From assembly GCA_947501275.1 (NCBI GenBank), contig CANMVD010000010.1, positions 24,165-88,164 of the forward strand: a stretch of DNA of 64,000 nt, in the 5' to 3' direction. Every line of letters begins with the position of its first letter. Position 1 is the first letter of the stretch. Below the pieces are notes generated by a model, which was not told the DNA's origin, did no database searches, and saw only the letters and a list, made by a program, of their open reading frames with translations. The stretch is from an uncultured Tateyamaria sp. (GTDB taxonomy: Bacteria > Pseudomonadota > Alphaproteobacteria > Rhodobacterales > Rhodobacteraceae). The position numbers and the translations under genes are program-made. Below, in pieces: positions 1 through 9,999 of this stretch.

Positions 1-96
1 TTCGAGACACCTCGGTACAGGAACTTGGCGGTTCTATGGCCGCGCTAGATGTGGTGTGCAAGCCCTGAATGTCAACCAAGGCCGACACAAGGGCGC

Positions 97-1248
97 TCAG
101 GCGGTGCGGGTAAGCAGACCTCCGGGGGCACGATCAATGCAGCCATCAAGCTCCAGTTCGAGCAGTGCGGGAGCGACGGTCTCAGGGGCCCGTGCGAGAT
201 CGCGGATCAACTGATCCTCTGCCACAGGCGAGGGGCCAAGGCGGGCGAGGATCTGTTGGTGCAGGGTGGCCGTGTCTTGCAACGAACGGCGATCCTTGGG
301 TGGTTTTTCCGGCACGGCCAGCGGCAAATCGGCCTGTGTGTGTTGCGCAAGTGGCGCGAGTGTTTCGATGACATCCGAAGCGTCACGCACAAGCGTTGCA
401 CCATCGCGGATCAACATATTGCAACCCGAAGCGCGCGCATCCATCGGATGACCGGGCACTGCAAGAACATCGCGCCCCAAATCCAATGCGTCGCGTGCTG
501 TGATGAGGCTGCCGGATTTTGCCGCTGCTTCGACGACGACGGTCGCCTTGGCAAGGCCAGAGATGATCCGATTGCGCGCCGGAAAGTGGCGCGCAATCGG
601 ATTCAGCCCCATCGGCTGTTCACTGATCCGTGCGCCATGCGCCGCGATGTCTTGCGCCAATTGGGCATTTTCAGCGGGATAAATCGTATCAACGCCTCCT
701 GCCTGAACAGCAACCGTGCCGGTTTCAAGTGCTGCCAAGTGTGCGGCTGCGTCGACGCCGCGCGCCAATCCGGATACAACCACATATCCTGCTGCGCCCA
801 GATCACGCGCCAACGCTCGCGCCATGCGCGTCCCAAGAGATGAGGCGTTGCGCGCGCCCACAAGCGCAATCATCGGCTTTTGCAATTTGGTGACGTCACC
901 AAGAACCCACAGGAACGGCGGCGCGTCGCGCAAATCCTGAAGTGCCTCGGGATAATCAGGGCTGCCTTGGGCGACCAGACGTGCACCTGCGGCACGGCCT
1001 GCTTTAAGTTCTGCGTGAATGACACCTTCCGGGCAGATCTCGTATCTCTGAACACCGGCGGCGCGCGCTACCTCAGGTAGCGCGGCCAGCGCATTTTGCG
1101 CGGTACCGTGTTCAATCAGCAAACGTTGAAACGTCGAAATGCCGACCCGGCGAGAGCGCAACAAACGGAGACGCATGAACTGGTCGTCTTCCGAGGTGGG
1201 TGGGAGTGGGGGGTGAGTGGAAGAAGGATGGGTATCCCTAACAGTCAT
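97..1248 (-). CDS. dprA: DNA-processing protein DprA
   Basis: DprA protects incoming single-stranded DNA and loads RecA during natural transformation; it acts in the cytoplasm. The 383-aa product has the Rossmann-type core with the family motifs: a VGARNASSLG stretch, SGLARGVDAAAH, and the IISGLAKATVVVEAA region with SGSLITARDALD. A C-terminal winged-helix-like tail (about the last 60 residues) is typical of alphaproteobacterial DprA. I start at the ATG at 1248 (MTVRDTHP) because the 17 residues ahead of it in the longer frame look non-coding. It is separated by 240 bp from tldD on the same strand. The 96 bp to its left show no gene. Confidence 0.95.
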   Translation of the reverse strand: MTVRDTHPSSTHPPLPPTSEDDQFMRLRLLRSRRVGISTFQRLLIEHGTAQNALAALPEVARAAGVQRYEICPEGVIHAELKAGRAAGARLVAQGSPDYPEALQDLRDAPPFLWVLGDVTKLQKPMIALVGARNASSLGTRMARALARDLGAAGYVVVSGLARGVDAAAHLAALETGTVAVQAGGVDTIYPAENAQLAQDIAAHGARISEQPMGLNPIARHFPARNRIISGLAKATVVVEAAAKSGSLITARDALDLGRDVLAVPGHPMDARASGCNMLIRDGATLVRDASDVIETLAPLAQHTQADLPLAVPEKPPKDRRSLQDTATLHQQILARLGPSPVAEDQLIRDLARAPETVAPALLELELDGCIDRAPGGLLTRTA

Positions 1249-1487
1249 CCGCAGCTCCGTCTGTTGCTGAAATCTATTTAGAGTCCCCAAGGTTAACAAC
1301 GCGTGAACAGACGCGATCCAATTCGATTAAACGCACGCCTTGGTTGTTTTCGTTCAAAAAAATTGATCCGTTTCAGTTCGAACGAAGAGCAGGCTGATCA
1401 GACCCTCGCGGCGGGCTTCCCCAGAAATAGCGAGGCCGGAAGGCTTGCCACCAAAATTGAACCAATTTTTACGAGAATCGGTACGAC

Positions 1488-2909
1488 CTACGCGGCAGAG
1501 CCACCGACAGTCAGTCCGCCGATCATCAGTGTAGGCTGTCCAACTCCAACCGGAACCCACTGTCCGGCTTTGCCACAATTGCCCATGCCGGGGTCGAGGG
1601 CCATATCGTTGCCGATGGCCTGAATGTGCTTGAGGGCTGTCGCTCCGTCGCCAATCAGCGTGGCCCCTTTGACCGGAGCGCCAACTTTGCCGTTTTGGAC
1701 GCGATAGGCCTCGGTGCAGGAAAACACGAACTTGCCGTTGGTGATATCCACTTGCCCGCCGCCGAACCCAACGGCGTAGATCCCGTCCTTGAGATCCGCA
1801 ACGATGTCCTCCGGCGCTGCGTCTCCGCCCAGCATGTATGTGTTGGTCATCCGTGGCATGGGAGCATGTGCATAACTCTGGCGGCGTCCGTTGCCTGTGG
1901 CCGCAACGCCCATAAGACGTGCGTTCTGTCGGTCCTGCATGTAGCCTACAAGCACCCCGTCTTCGATCAGGATGTTCTTACCGGATGGAGTACCCTCGTC
2001 GTCGACGGTGATTGAACCACGCCGATCCGGAATCGTCCCATCGTCCAGAACGGTCACGCCTGGCGCCGCGATGCGCTGGCCCATCAGGCCCGCAAAGGCA
2101 GAACTTCCCTTCCGGTTAAAATCGCCTTCCAGACCATGACCAATCGCTTCGTGCAAAAGAATGCCGGGCCATCCCGGCCCCAGAACAACGTCCATGACAC
2201 CGGCAGGGGCGGGTACGGCGTCGAGGTTCACCAGAGCGACGCGCAGCGCCTCGCGGGCCTTGGCTTCCCAGTCCGACCGTTCGATCAGACCGTCCAGACC
2301 AATGCGCCCACCACCACCTGCACTCCCGCTTTCACGGCGTCCGGCCTGTTCAACGATGACTGAGATGTTGAGGCGGGTCATCGGGCGTGCATCGCGTACC
2401 GACAGGCCCTCCGGGCGCAGAATTTCAATCTCCTGCAACGAGGCGGCAAGGGACGCGGACACCTGAACCACCCGCGAATCGAGATCGCGCAGAAAGGCAT
2501 CGACCTCTTTCAACGTGTCGATCTTTACGGGAAAGGACGCGCCGGCGATTGGATCTTCGGCCGTGTAAAGCGTTCGGTTCGTGGCCTGTGGCGCATCGGC
2601 CAGACTACCACCACCATCGCCAACGGCCAAACGGGCCGTTTCGCTGGCGCGCCGCAAAGCGGCTTCGGAGATCTCAGTAGAATGGGCGTATCCCGCAACC
2701 TCGCCGCGCACGGCACGCAGCCCAAACCCTTGCGCTGCGTCATAACTGGCTGTCTTGAGGCGGCCATCGTCAAACACCAAAGCTTCGGATCGGCGGCGTT
2801 CCAAGAACAACTCACCGTCATCCGCGCCATTTGTGGCCGCCCGCAGAATGTCCAACGCGCAGTCGCGGTCGATTTCGGTGTCTAGGGGAGCAAAGGGCGT
2901 GTCGGTCAT
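1488..2909 (-). CDS. tldD: Metalloprotease TldD
   Basis: TldD forms a heterodimeric zinc protease with TldE/PmbA that unwinds and cleaves unstructured peptides, for example in modified-peptide maturation and antitoxin turnover. The 473-aa length matches the family (about 480). The HEAIGH metal-binding motif sits near residue 255, followed by a GLEGDFNRKGSS segment and a conserved glycine-rich C-terminal half ending in a MIGGLTVGGSA stretch. The start at 2909 (MTDTPFAPL) fits the family. No tldE is in the window. It is transcribed away from ctaC, with a shared 177-bp upstream region that should hold both promoters. Confidence 0.96.
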   Translation of the reverse strand: MTDTPFAPLDTEIDRDCALDILRAATNGADDGELFLERRRSEALVFDDGRLKTASYDAAQGFGLRAVRGEVAGYAHSTEISEAALRRASETARLAVGDGGGSLADAPQATNRTLYTAEDPIAGASFPVKIDTLKEVDAFLRDLDSRVVQVSASLAASLQEIEILRPEGLSVRDARPMTRLNISVIVEQAGRRESGSAGGGGRIGLDGLIERSDWEAKAREALRVALVNLDAVPAPAGVMDVVLGPGWPGILLHEAIGHGLEGDFNRKGSSAFAGLMGQRIAAPGVTVLDDGTIPDRRGSITVDDEGTPSGKNILIEDGVLVGYMQDRQNARLMGVAATGNGRRQSYAHAPMPRMTNTYMLGGDAAPEDIVADLKDGIYAVGFGGGQVDITNGKFVFSCTEAYRVQNGKVGAPVKGATLIGDGATALKHIQAIGNDMALDPGMGNCGKAGQWVPVGVGQPTLMIGGLTVGGSAA

Positions 2910-3086
2910 CGGGGCATCCTTTTGGTGCGAGGCGCAGGCAAGAAACGCGTGAAGCGTCCGTTTGACGCGCCTACAACGTCTTTATCTTGGGCTAAAGATA
3001 TGATTGTAACCATGCTCAATACAACGGGGCGCCGATGAATGCGGACCCTGACCAACAGTGCGATACATCTAGATCAGGACGACCAG

Positions 3087-3968
3087 ATGAAAAAGCTTCT
3101 CTCGATGGCGGGTGCCTTTGGCATTTTCGGTGCCCTTCCCGCATGGGCCCAAGACGGTCTTGAAATCATTGGCAAGCCAATCGATGGAAAGATGGGTTTT
3201 CAACCTGCCGCAACAGAAATTGCGCGTCGACTGCAGTTCCTCGACTGGATGATGCTGATCATCATCACTGTCATCACCCTTTTTGTGACGGCCCTGATGG
3301 CGTGGGTCGTTATCCGTTACAACCGCAAGCGCAACCCGGTTCCGGCCACCTTTACGCACCACACGCCGGTTGAAATTGCATGGACAGTCATTCCGATTGT
3401 GATTCTGGTGTTCATTGGTGCGTTTTCGCTGCCGACCTTGTTCCACCAGCAGGAAATTCCCGAAGCTGACGTCACCATCAAGGCCACCGGATATCAGTGG
3501 TTTTGGGGTTACGAGTACGTCGACGAAGGTTTCGCATTTGATTCCTACATGATTGGCGCTCCTGCGACGGGTGGTGACAATTCACTTACTCCAGAGACAG
3601 AGCAGCAGCTTGTCGATGCAGGCTACAGCCGTGAGGAGTTCCTGCTGGCCACCGACAACGCAGTAGTTGTTCCTGTCAACAAAACCGTTGTTGTTCAGGT
3701 GACTGGCGCAGATGTAATTCACGCATGGACCATCCCAGCCTTTGGTGTGAAGCAGGACGCTGTTCCCGGGCGCTTGGCCGAACTGTGGTTCGAAGCGGAA
3801 AAAGAGGGCGTATATTTCGGTCAGTGCTCTGAGCTTTGCGGAATCGCCCACGCTTACATGCCGATCACAGTGAAGGTTGTGAGCGAAGAGGCTTATGCTG
3901 CATGGCTTGCAGAGGCAAAACAGGAATTTGCAGGTACTGCGCAACCTTTGACCGTGGCATCGAACTGA
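3087..3968 (+). CDS. ctaC: Cytochrome c oxidase subunit II (aa3 type)
   Basis: This is the CuA-bearing subunit that accepts electrons from cytochrome c and passes them to subunit I. The 293-aa precursor has a signal peptide ([22 protein letters not shown]), two membrane segments (about residues 53-77 and 98-120), and a periplasmic cupredoxin domain. The CuA ligands are visible in the [12 protein letters not shown] stretch and the upstream HAWTIPAFG histidine. The longer upstream frame from 3039 is not used because 3087 begins a textbook signal sequence. It is followed by a hairpin and then ctaB. Subunit I (ctaD) is not in the window, which is usual in Rhodobacterales, where it lies elsewhere. 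Confidence 0.97.
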   Translation: MKKLLSMAGAFGIFGALPAWAQDGLEIIGKPIDGKMGFQPAATEIARRLQFLDWMMLIIITVITLFVTALMAWVVIRYNRKRNPVPATFTHHTPVEIAWTVIPIVILVFIGAFSLPTLFHQQEIPEADVTIKATGYQWFWGYEYVDEGFAFDSYMIGAPATGGDNSLTPETEQQLVDAGYSREEFLLATDNAVVVPVNKTVVVQVTGADVIHAWTIPAFGVKQDAVPGRLAELWFEAEKEGVYFGQCSELCGIAHAYMPITVKVVSEEAYAAWLAEAKQEFAGTAQPLTVASN

Positions 3969-3975
3969 GCACTGA

Positions 3976-4000
3976 AAAGGCGCTGGCAATCGCGCCTTTC
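3976..4000 (+). terminator. Hairpin after ctaC
   Basis: AAAGGCGC (3976-3983) pairs with GCGCCTTT (3992-3999) around an 8-nt loop directly after the ctaC stop. The T run is short (TTTC), so this may be a partial terminator or an mRNA-stabilising hairpin that raises ctaC over the downstream assembly genes. Confidence 0.55.
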
Positions 4001-4026
4001 TCACCGCTTGAAGTGATAGGACCCAG

Positions 4027-4965
4027 ATGACCGACATCAGCTATCAGGACAAACCCATCGAAGGTGAGGCATCACTGGGCGATTACTTTGCTCTGATGAA
4101 GCCGCGCGTGATGCAACTGGTCGTGTTCACTGCGCTTGTTGGCCTGTTGGCAGCGCCCGTTGCGGTCAATCCTGTGATTGCTTTTGCGTCCATCCTTTTT
4201 GTGGCGATTGGGGCAGGGGCGTCCGGAGCGCTCAACATGTGGTGGGACGCTGACATTGACGGGGTGATGAAACGCACCGCGAAACGTCCCATTCCCGCAG
4301 GCAAGGTCACACCGGACGAGGCCAAGACAATTGGCTTTGCTCTGTCGGGCCTGTCCGTGATGATGCTGGCGCTGAGCGCAAATCTTCTTGCTGCTGCGTT
4401 GCTGGCGTTCACCATCTTCTTTTACGTCGTCATCTATTCGATGTGGCTGAAGCGTTCGACGCCCCAGAACATCGTGATCGGCGGCGCTGCTGGTGCATTT
4501 CCACCCGTCATAGGCTGGGTGATCGCGACTGGGTCCATGTCTGTTGAGGCGTGGCTGATGTTTGCCCTGATCTTTATGTGGACGCCGCCCCACTTCTGGG
4601 CTTTGGCGCTGTTCATGAAATCTGACTACGACGATGCGGGCGTGCCGATGCTGACGGTCACGCACGGGCGTAAATCTACGCGCATGCATATTCTGGTCTA
4701 TACCATTCTTCTGGTTGCCTTGGCTGTCGGAACAGCATTCACGGCCATCGGTGGCCCAGTATACCTGACGGCAGCTGTGATCCTGAATGCGCTGTTCCTC
4801 AAGGGTGCCTACGACATCTGGCGCCGCGATGAGGCACAGGCTGAGGCCGACGAATACAAAGTCGAGAAGTCGTTTTTCCGGCTGTCACTTTGGTATCTGT
4901 TCCTGCATTTCGGCGCGATTTTGATCGAAGCGATCCTGCCCGCAGCGTGGGGCGTGTGGACATGA
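4027..4965 (+). CDS. ctaB: Protoheme IX farnesyltransferase (heme O synthase)
   Basis: This integral membrane prenyltransferase adds a farnesyl group to heme b to make heme O, the precursor of heme A for the oxidase. The 312-aa sequence has the UbiA-family signature NMWWDADIDGVMKRT-RP near residues 76-95, a second loop with the HFWALALF and KSDYDDAGVPMLTVTHG segments, and about eight or nine hydrophobic helices. It lies between subunit II and ctaG and overlaps the next small gene by 4 nt (ATGA at 4962-4965), so the assembly genes are probably translationally coupled. Confidence 0.97.
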   Translation: MTDISYQDKPIEGEASLGDYFALMKPRVMQLVVFTALVGLLAAPVAVNPVIAFASILFVAIGAGASGALNMWWDADIDGVMKRTAKRPIPAGKVTPDEAKTIGFALSGLSVMMLALSANLLAAALLAFTIFFYVVIYSMWLKRSTPQNIVIGGAAGAFPPVIGWVIATGSMSVEAWLMFALIFMWTPPHFWALALFMKSDYDDAGVPMLTVTHGRKSTRMHILVYTILLVALAVGTAFTAIGGPVYLTAAVILNALFLKGAYDIWRRDEAQAEADEYKVEKSFFRLSLWYLFLHFGAILIEAILPAAWGVWT

Positions 4966-5123
4966 GCCTGCGCGCAGAACACGAGCTTCACCGCCGTCGC
5001 AAGGGCCGCAATGTCGGTGTGGGCCTGATGCTTGGTGCCTTTGTTGTACTGGTTCTGGCGCTGACTGTGGCCAAGGTCACAAGCGGCGATTTCGAATTGC
5101 CTCGGATCGAGGAGGGACAGTGA
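4962..5123 (+). CDS. Small single-pass membrane protein of the cox cluster
   Basis: The 53-aa product starts MSLRAEHELHRRRKGRN, has one membrane helix (about residues 18-38) and a short tail. The start at 4962 overlaps the ctaB stop by 4 nt, and its own stop shares one base with the ctaG start, which supports real translation. A small protein at this place between ctaB and ctaG is common in alphaproteobacterial cox clusters and is presumed to help oxidase assembly. The exact role is not established from the sequence. Confidence 0.85.
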   Translation: MSLRAEHELHRRRKGRNVGVGLMLGAFVVLVLALTVAKVTSGDFELPRIEEGQ

Positions 5124-5701
5124 TGCGCAATCTCTCCGGACCGCAAAAAACTGTTGCCCAGACCGTTGGCGTTGTCGTTCTGATGGGTGGCCTCGCCTGG
5201 GCCTCCGTCCCGTTTTACGACTGGTTTTGTCGCGTAACAGGTTTCGGCGGCACCACGGGCGTCAGCGAAGTCGCCAGCGATGACATTTTGGATCAGACCA
5301 TCAAAATCCGCTTTGATGCATCGCTGGAACGCTCCATGCCGTGGGAGTTCACCCCAACTGTGCGCGAAATGGAATTGCGGATCGGCGAGACGGGCCTTGC
5401 GTTTTACGAGGCCTACAACCCGACAGACAAACCGGTTGCGGGCTCAGCCAGCTACAATGTCGCCCCGTATGAGGCTGGCGGCTTCTTCTCCAAGATCGAC
5501 TGCTTTTGTTTTGAAGAACAGGTGCTCGCACCGGGCGAACGCGTCCAGATGCCGGTCACCTTCTATGTCGACCCGGAAATCGTGACGGACCGGGACGCAA
5601 AATACGTGCATACGATCACACTCAGCTATACGTTTTACCAAATCGACCTGCCCGAAGGCTTTGCAGCCCTCGAGACGGACACAGAGAACAACCTGAACTA
5701 A
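5123..5701 (+). CDS. ctaG: Cytochrome c oxidase assembly protein CtaG/Cox11
   Basis: CtaG delivers copper to the CuB site of subunit I. The 192-aa protein has an N-terminal membrane anchor (about residues 8-28), then an Ig-like copper-binding domain on the periplasmic side. The hallmark C-F-C-F motif is in the segment [10 protein letters not shown]. The ATG at 5123 overlaps the preceding stop as TGATG; an in-frame GTG three bases upstream is possible but less likely. The order ctaB, small ORF, ctaG, ctaE matches the family context. Confidence 0.96.
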   Translation: MRNLSGPQKTVAQTVGVVVLMGGLAWASVPFYDWFCRVTGFGGTTGVSEVASDDILDQTIKIRFDASLERSMPWEFTPTVREMELRIGETGLAFYEAYNPTDKPVAGSASYNVAPYEAGGFFSKIDCFCFEEQVLAPGERVQMPVTFYVDPEIVTDRDAKYVHTITLSYTFYQIDLPEGFAALETDTENNLN

Positions 5702-5712
5702 GGGACGCTTCC

Positions 5713-6567
5713 ATGGCCCACGCAAAAGACCACGACTATCACATTCTGGCGCCATCCACCTGGCCGCTGTTAGGCGCGCTTGCGGGCTTTACCATGCTGT
5801 TTGGCGCGGTGGCCTGGATGTCTGGCGGCATGACGATTTTCTTCAAGTCCATTGAACTGAGCGGCCCCTGGCTGTTCCTGATGGGCTTTGTCGGCGTTCT
5901 CTATGTCATGTTTGGCTGGTGGGCCGACATCGTCGGTGAATCGCATATCGGCGATCACACCCCGGTTGTGCGGATCGGCCTGCGCTACGGCTTTATCCTG
6001 TTCATCATGTCCGAGGTCATGTTCTTTGCCGCCTGGTTCTGGTCGTTCTTCAAACACGCTATGTACCCGATGAGCGAGTACTTCGGCACCGAGTACATCC
6101 AGCCGGAAATCTATCACGTGGACGCCTTCCACCTGCCGCTGATCAACACGCTGATCCTGTTGCTGTCAGGGTGTGCCGTCACATGGGCGCACCACGCGCT
6201 TGTGCATGGCGGGGCGCGCAAGGATGTGGTGAACGGTCTGGCGATCTCTGTGGTGCTGGGTCTCTTTTTTACAATCCTGCAGGGCTATGAGTATTCGTAT
6301 CTGCTCTACAAGGGCTGGGAATTCGGTCAGGACAAGTTCTTCTCGAACTTCTTCATGGCAACGGGCTTCCACGGTCTGCATGTGATCATCGGTACGATCT
6401 TCCTGTTTGTGTGTCTGTTGCGCGCGATGAAAGGGCATTTCACCGCCGAACGGCACATCGGTTTCGAGGCTGCGGCTTGGTACTGGCACTTCGTGGACGT
6501 TGTCTGGCTGTTCCTGTTCTTTGCTGTCTACATCTGGGGTGTCGCCCAGATGCCGGGCGCGCACTGA
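5713..6567 (+). CDS. ctaE: Cytochrome c oxidase subunit III
   Basis: Subunit III is a seven-helix membrane protein that stabilises subunit I and the proton-uptake path. The 284-aa sequence has the family features: [16 protein letters not shown] near the start, [14 protein letters not shown] in helix 3, [12 protein letters not shown], and the C-terminal [14 protein letters not shown]. It starts 11 bp after ctaG with GGGACG upstream of the ATG, so it belongs to the same transcript. A strong terminator follows at 6594-6620. Confidence 0.97.
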   Translation: MAHAKDHDYHILAPSTWPLLGALAGFTMLFGAVAWMSGGMTIFFKSIELSGPWLFLMGFVGVLYVMFGWWADIVGESHIGDHTPVVRIGLRYGFILFIMSEVMFFAAWFWSFFKHAMYPMSEYFGTEYIQPEIYHVDAFHLPLINTLILLLSGCAVTWAHHALVHGGARKDVVNGLAISVVLGLFFTILQGYEYSYLLYKGWEFGQDKFFSNFFMATGFHGLHVIIGTIFLFVCLLRAMKGHFTAERHIGFEAAAWYWHFVDVVWLFLFFAVYIWGVAQMPGAH

Positions 6568-6593
6568 CGCAGCGCGACACTCAAGAATTGAAA

Positions 6594-6620
6594 GGCGCGC
6601 GGACCCCCGCGCGCCTTTTT
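6594..6620 (+). terminator. Rho-independent terminator after ctaE
   Basis: A perfect 9-bp GC stem, GGCGCGCGG (6594-6602) with CCGCGCGCC (6607-6615), is followed by TTTTT. It ends the ctaC-ctaE transcript 27 bp past the ctaE stop, although surf1 follows 28 bp later and may be reached by read-through. Confidence 0.9.
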
Positions 6621-6647
6621 CGTTGAGCAAGGGTAAGAGGGCGCATC

Positions 6648-7325
6648 ATGCGGCTTTGGTTTGGATTGATCGTTGGGATTGCCGGCGTGGGAACGCTCCT
6701 GTGGCTTGGCATTTGGCAGGTTCAGAGACTGGCGTGGAAACAGGACATGCTGGCCGGGATCGAAGCGCAGATTTCCGCGGAGCCGGTGGATCTGCGCAGC
6801 GCACTTGAACCCAGCTTTCGCCGCTACGCCCCGGTCGAGATCACCGGCACCTTTGACGACGCAAATGCACATTTGAACGTGCTGGCGTCTCGCAAATCCA
6901 CCGGTGCGGTCTACCGCATCATCCGCCCGTTCCAGACCGAAGAGCATGGGCGCATATTGGTCGATACCGGCTGGCTCAGAGATGGAAGCCCCGTGCAGGA
7001 TGCACCATCGGCGCGCCTGACGCTGATCGGCAATCTGGATGCGCCAATCGAAGCGGACGGGTTCACACCACCACCTGATCTGGACAAAAACATATGGTTC
7101 GCACGCGACGTGCCCGCCATGGCGCAAGCGCTGGACACACAGCCAGTGTTGGTGGTTTTGCGCGAAAGGGCGGAAATTGACCTTGGCGTGACGCCCTGGC
7201 CCGTAGACACCGCTGGTATTCCCAACGATCACCTGCAATACGCCATCACATGGTTTTCGCTGGCCTTGATCTGGGCCGCCATGACGGCATATTTCCTGCG
7301 GCGCACAGGCCGCGCCACAGCTTGA
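6648..7325 (+). CDS. SURF1 family oxidase assembly protein
   Basis: SURF1/Shy1 proteins help insert heme A into subunit I of aa3 oxidases. The 225-aa protein has the two-helix hairpin layout of the family: an N-terminal helix with LGIWQVQRLAWK just behind it, a periplasmic domain, and a C-terminal helix (about residues 196-217) following the NDHLQYAITWFSLA motif. The ATG at 6648 lies just behind GGGTAAGAGGG. It sits after the cox genes and before thrC, the usual place in Rhodobacterales. Confidence 0.93.
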   Translation: MRLWFGLIVGIAGVGTLLWLGIWQVQRLAWKQDMLAGIEAQISAEPVDLRSALEPSFRRYAPVEITGTFDDANAHLNVLASRKSTGAVYRIIRPFQTEEHGRILVDTGWLRDGSPVQDAPSARLTLIGNLDAPIEADGFTPPPDLDKNIWFARDVPAMAQALDTQPVLVVLRERAEIDLGVTPWPVDTAGIPNDHLQYAITWFSLALIWAAMTAYFLRRTGRATA

Positions 7326-7340
7326 GAGAGACAAAGGCTG

Positions 7341-8729
7341 ATGCGGTATATATCGACCCGGGGCGCAGCGCCCGTTCTGACATTCGAAGACACGATGCTC
7401 ACGGGGCTGGCCCGCGATGGTGGGCTTTATGTGCCCGAAACCATTCCACAGCTTGATCACGCGCAAATCGCGGCCATGGACGGTCAAAGCTACGAAGACA
7501 TCGCCTATGCCGTCATGCGCCCCTTTGTGGGCGATACGTTTTCAGACACGGAGTTCCGCGACTGTATCGCGCGTGCCTATGCGGGGTTCGGCCATGCGGC
7601 CCGTGCACCCATGGTGCAGCTCGACAACGGGCATTTTCTGCTTGAGCTGTTCCACGGCCCGACGCTCGCGTTCAAGGATTTTGCGATGCAGTTGATCGGG
7701 CAGCTGTTCCAGACGGCCCTGAAACGGCGCAATCAACGTGTCACGATTGTCGGCGCGACGTCCGGCGACACGGGGTCCGCCGCGATCGAGGCCTTTCGGG
7801 GCTTGAGCAATGTGGACGTGTTCATCCTCTATCCCCATGGCCGCGTCAGCGAGGTACAACGCCGCCAAATGACCACACCGGTTGAGGATAATGTGCACGC
7901 ATTGGCGCTGGATGGTGATTTTGATGATTGTCAGGCGCGTCTCAAAGACATGTTCAACGACTTCGAATTCCGGGATGGGGTCGGGTTGGCCGGAGTGAAC
8001 TCGATCAACTGGGCGCGCGTGTTGGCGCAGGTCGTCTATTATTTCTCTTCGGCTGTGTCGCTGGGGGCTCCGCAACGTAAAGTCAGCTTTACCGTCCCGA
8101 CTGGCAATTTCGGTGACATCTTTGCAGGCTACATCGCCAAACGTATGGGACTGCCCATAGACCGGTTGGTTGTTGCCACAAACCAGAACGACATTTTGCA
8201 TCGCTGTCTGAGCGGGCAGGGCTATCACAAAGGGGACACGATCCCCTCCATCAGCCCGTCGATGGATATTCAGGTCAGCTCCAACTTTGAACGCGCCCTG
8301 TTTGATGCCTATGACCGGGATGGCAACGCTGTTGCGCAGTTGATGGATGAACTGAAAGAGGGCGGATTTGACGTCAGCCAAGGCGCGATGGAAGCGTTGG
8401 AGGAGCACTTTACCTCCGGGCGCGTGTCAGAAGATGAAACAAGCGCGCAGATCGCCAAGACACTGAAAGAGACCACCGAGTTGCTGTGCCCGCACTCTGC
8501 CGTCGGGGTCCATGTTGCTGAAGCGCAGCGTGTCAGGGGCACACCCATGGTGACCCTCGCCACAGCGCACCCCGCCAAATTCCCTGATGCGGTCGAGGCC
8601 GCAACGGGCGTACGTCCCCCCCTTCCCCCGCGCATGGCGGACCTGTATGAACGGCCAGAACGGCTGTCACGGGTGCCCAATGATCTTGAGGCTCTCAAGG
8701 CCCACATCATCGACCACCGCGCCAAGTGA
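7341..8729 (+). CDS. thrC: Threonine synthase
   Basis: This PLP enzyme converts O-phosphohomoserine to L-threonine in the cytoplasm. The 462-aa length fits the long bacterial class. The N-terminus MRYISTRG is typical, the PLP lysine is in LAFKDFAMQ (about residue 113), and the TSGDTGSAA phosphate-binding loop and SINWARVLAQ segment are present. It starts 15 bp after surf1 and is followed after 7 bp by the M16 protease gene. Confidence 0.97.
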   Translation: MRYISTRGAAPVLTFEDTMLTGLARDGGLYVPETIPQLDHAQIAAMDGQSYEDIAYAVMRPFVGDTFSDTEFRDCIARAYAGFGHAARAPMVQLDNGHFLLELFHGPTLAFKDFAMQLIGQLFQTALKRRNQRVTIVGATSGDTGSAAIEAFRGLSNVDVFILYPHGRVSEVQRRQMTTPVEDNVHALALDGDFDDCQARLKDMFNDFEFRDGVGLAGVNSINWARVLAQVVYYFSSAVSLGAPQRKVSFTVPTGNFGDIFAGYIAKRMGLPIDRLVVATNQNDILHRCLSGQGYHKGDTIPSISPSMDIQVSSNFERALFDAYDRDGNAVAQLMDELKEGGFDVSQGAMEALEEHFTSGRVSEDETSAQIAKTLKETTELLCPHSAVGVHVAEAQRVRGTPMVTLATAHPAKFPDAVEAATGVRPPLPPRMADLYERPERLSRVPNDLEALKAHIIDHRAK

Positions 8730-8736
8730 GCACCCA

Positions 8737-9999
8737 TTGAGCACGCAAACACATCGTCTGAGTAACGGATTTCGTATCGTCACCGAGCATATGCCGGGGT
8801 TGGCTTCGGCCTCCATCGGCATCTGGGTCGGGGCAGGGGCCCGTCATGAAGCGCCTGAGCAGAATGGCATTGCCCATTTCCTTGAACACATGGCCTTCAA
8901 AGGAACGGACCGCCGCAGCGCCTTGCAGATTGCAGAGGCCATTGAGGACGTTGGCGGCTACATCAATGCCTATACCAGCCGCGAAGTGACTGCATACTAC
9001 GCGCGGGTTCTTGAAAACGATGTGCCCTTGGCAATGGATGTGATTGCCGACATCCTGCTGAACCCCACATTTGATCTCTCCGAGATCGAAACCGAGCGCG
9101 GCGTTATCCTGCAAGAGATCGGGCAGGCGCTTGATACGCCTGACGATGTCATTTTTGACTGGTTGCAAGAGCAGGCCTACCCGGAACAGCCCCTTGGCCG
9201 TACGATCTTGGGCCCGTCAGAACGGGTGTCTGCCTTTGGGCGGGATGATCTGGCCCGTTTTGTGGCGCAGCACTACGGTCCGGATCAGATGATCCTGTCG
9301 GCGGCAGGGGCTGTGGATCACGATGCCATTGTCCTGTTGGCGGAAAAGCTGTTTGGCCACCTGACCCCGCGCCCCGTGCCGGTGGTCGATGTCGCTCGCT
9401 TTCAGGGTGGCGAGGTGCGGCAGGAAAAATCGCTGGAACAGGCGCATTTTGCCCTCGCTTTTGAATCTCCCGGCTACCGTGACGACGACATTTACATCGC
9501 ACAGATCTATGCGTCGGCCCTTGGCGGCGGCATGTCGAGTCGGCTGTTTCAGGAAATCCGCGAAAACCGCGGGCTGTGCTACTCGATCTTTGCCCAAGCA
9601 GGGGCCTATGCGGATACTGGCATGACGACGATTTATGCCGGGACATCTGCTGACCAGATCTCGGATCTCGCGCGTCTGACCGTGGACGAGATGAAACGGG
9701 CCGCAGGCGATCTATCCTTGGCTGAGGTCGAGCGCGCGCGTGCTCAGATGAAGGCAGGGCTGCTCATGGGGCTCGAAAGCCCGTCCAACCGGGCCGAGCG
9801 CCTTGCGCGTCTTGTGCAAATCTGGGACCGGGTGCCGACGCTTGACGAAACGGTCGAACGGATTGATGCAGTCACGGCTCAAAATGTGCGCGGCTTTGCT
9901 GAAACGATGGCCGTCTCTGCGCCGATGGCCTTGGCACTTTATGGTCCGGTCACGGGTGCGCCCAGCCTGCTCAAGCTCAAGGAGCAGCGCGCCGCCTGA
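8737..9999 (+). CDS. M16 family zinc protease (mitochondrial processing peptidase-like)
   Basis: M16 peptidases are clamshell zinc metalloproteases. This one has the inverted motif HFLEH (in IAHFLEHMAFKGT) with the downstream glutamate region IETERGVILQEI, and the glycine-rich clamp GGGMSSRLFQEIRENRGLCYSI near residues 265-287. I place the start at the TTG at 8737 (STQTHRLSNGF), giving 420 aa, the normal length; the frame opens further upstream only inside thrC. The stop overlaps the next start as TGATG. Confidence 0.93.
   Translation: MSTQTHRLSNGFRIVTEHMPGLASASIGIWVGAGARHEAPEQNGIAHFLEHMAFKGTDRRSALQIAEAIEDVGGYINAYTSREVTAYYARVLENDVPLAMDVIADILLNPTFDLSEIETERGVILQEIGQALDTPDDVIFDWLQEQAYPEQPLGRTILGPSERVSAFGRDDLARFVAQHYGPDQMILSAAGAVDHDAIVLLAEKLFGHLTPRPVPVVDVARFQGGEVRQEKSLEQAHFALAFESPGYRDDDIYIAQIYASALGGGMSSRLFQEIRENRGLCYSIFAQAGAYADTGMTTIYAGTSADQISDLARLTVDEMKRAAGDLSLAEVERARAQMKAGLLMGLESPSNRAERLARLVQIWDRVPTLDETVERIDAVTAQNVRGFAETMAVSAPMALALYGPVTGAPSLLKLKEQRAA

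Noticed and set aside
49..843. 264-aa plus-strand frame opposite dprA
   Set aside because: It is antisense to conserved DprA motifs and cysteine/arginine-rich.
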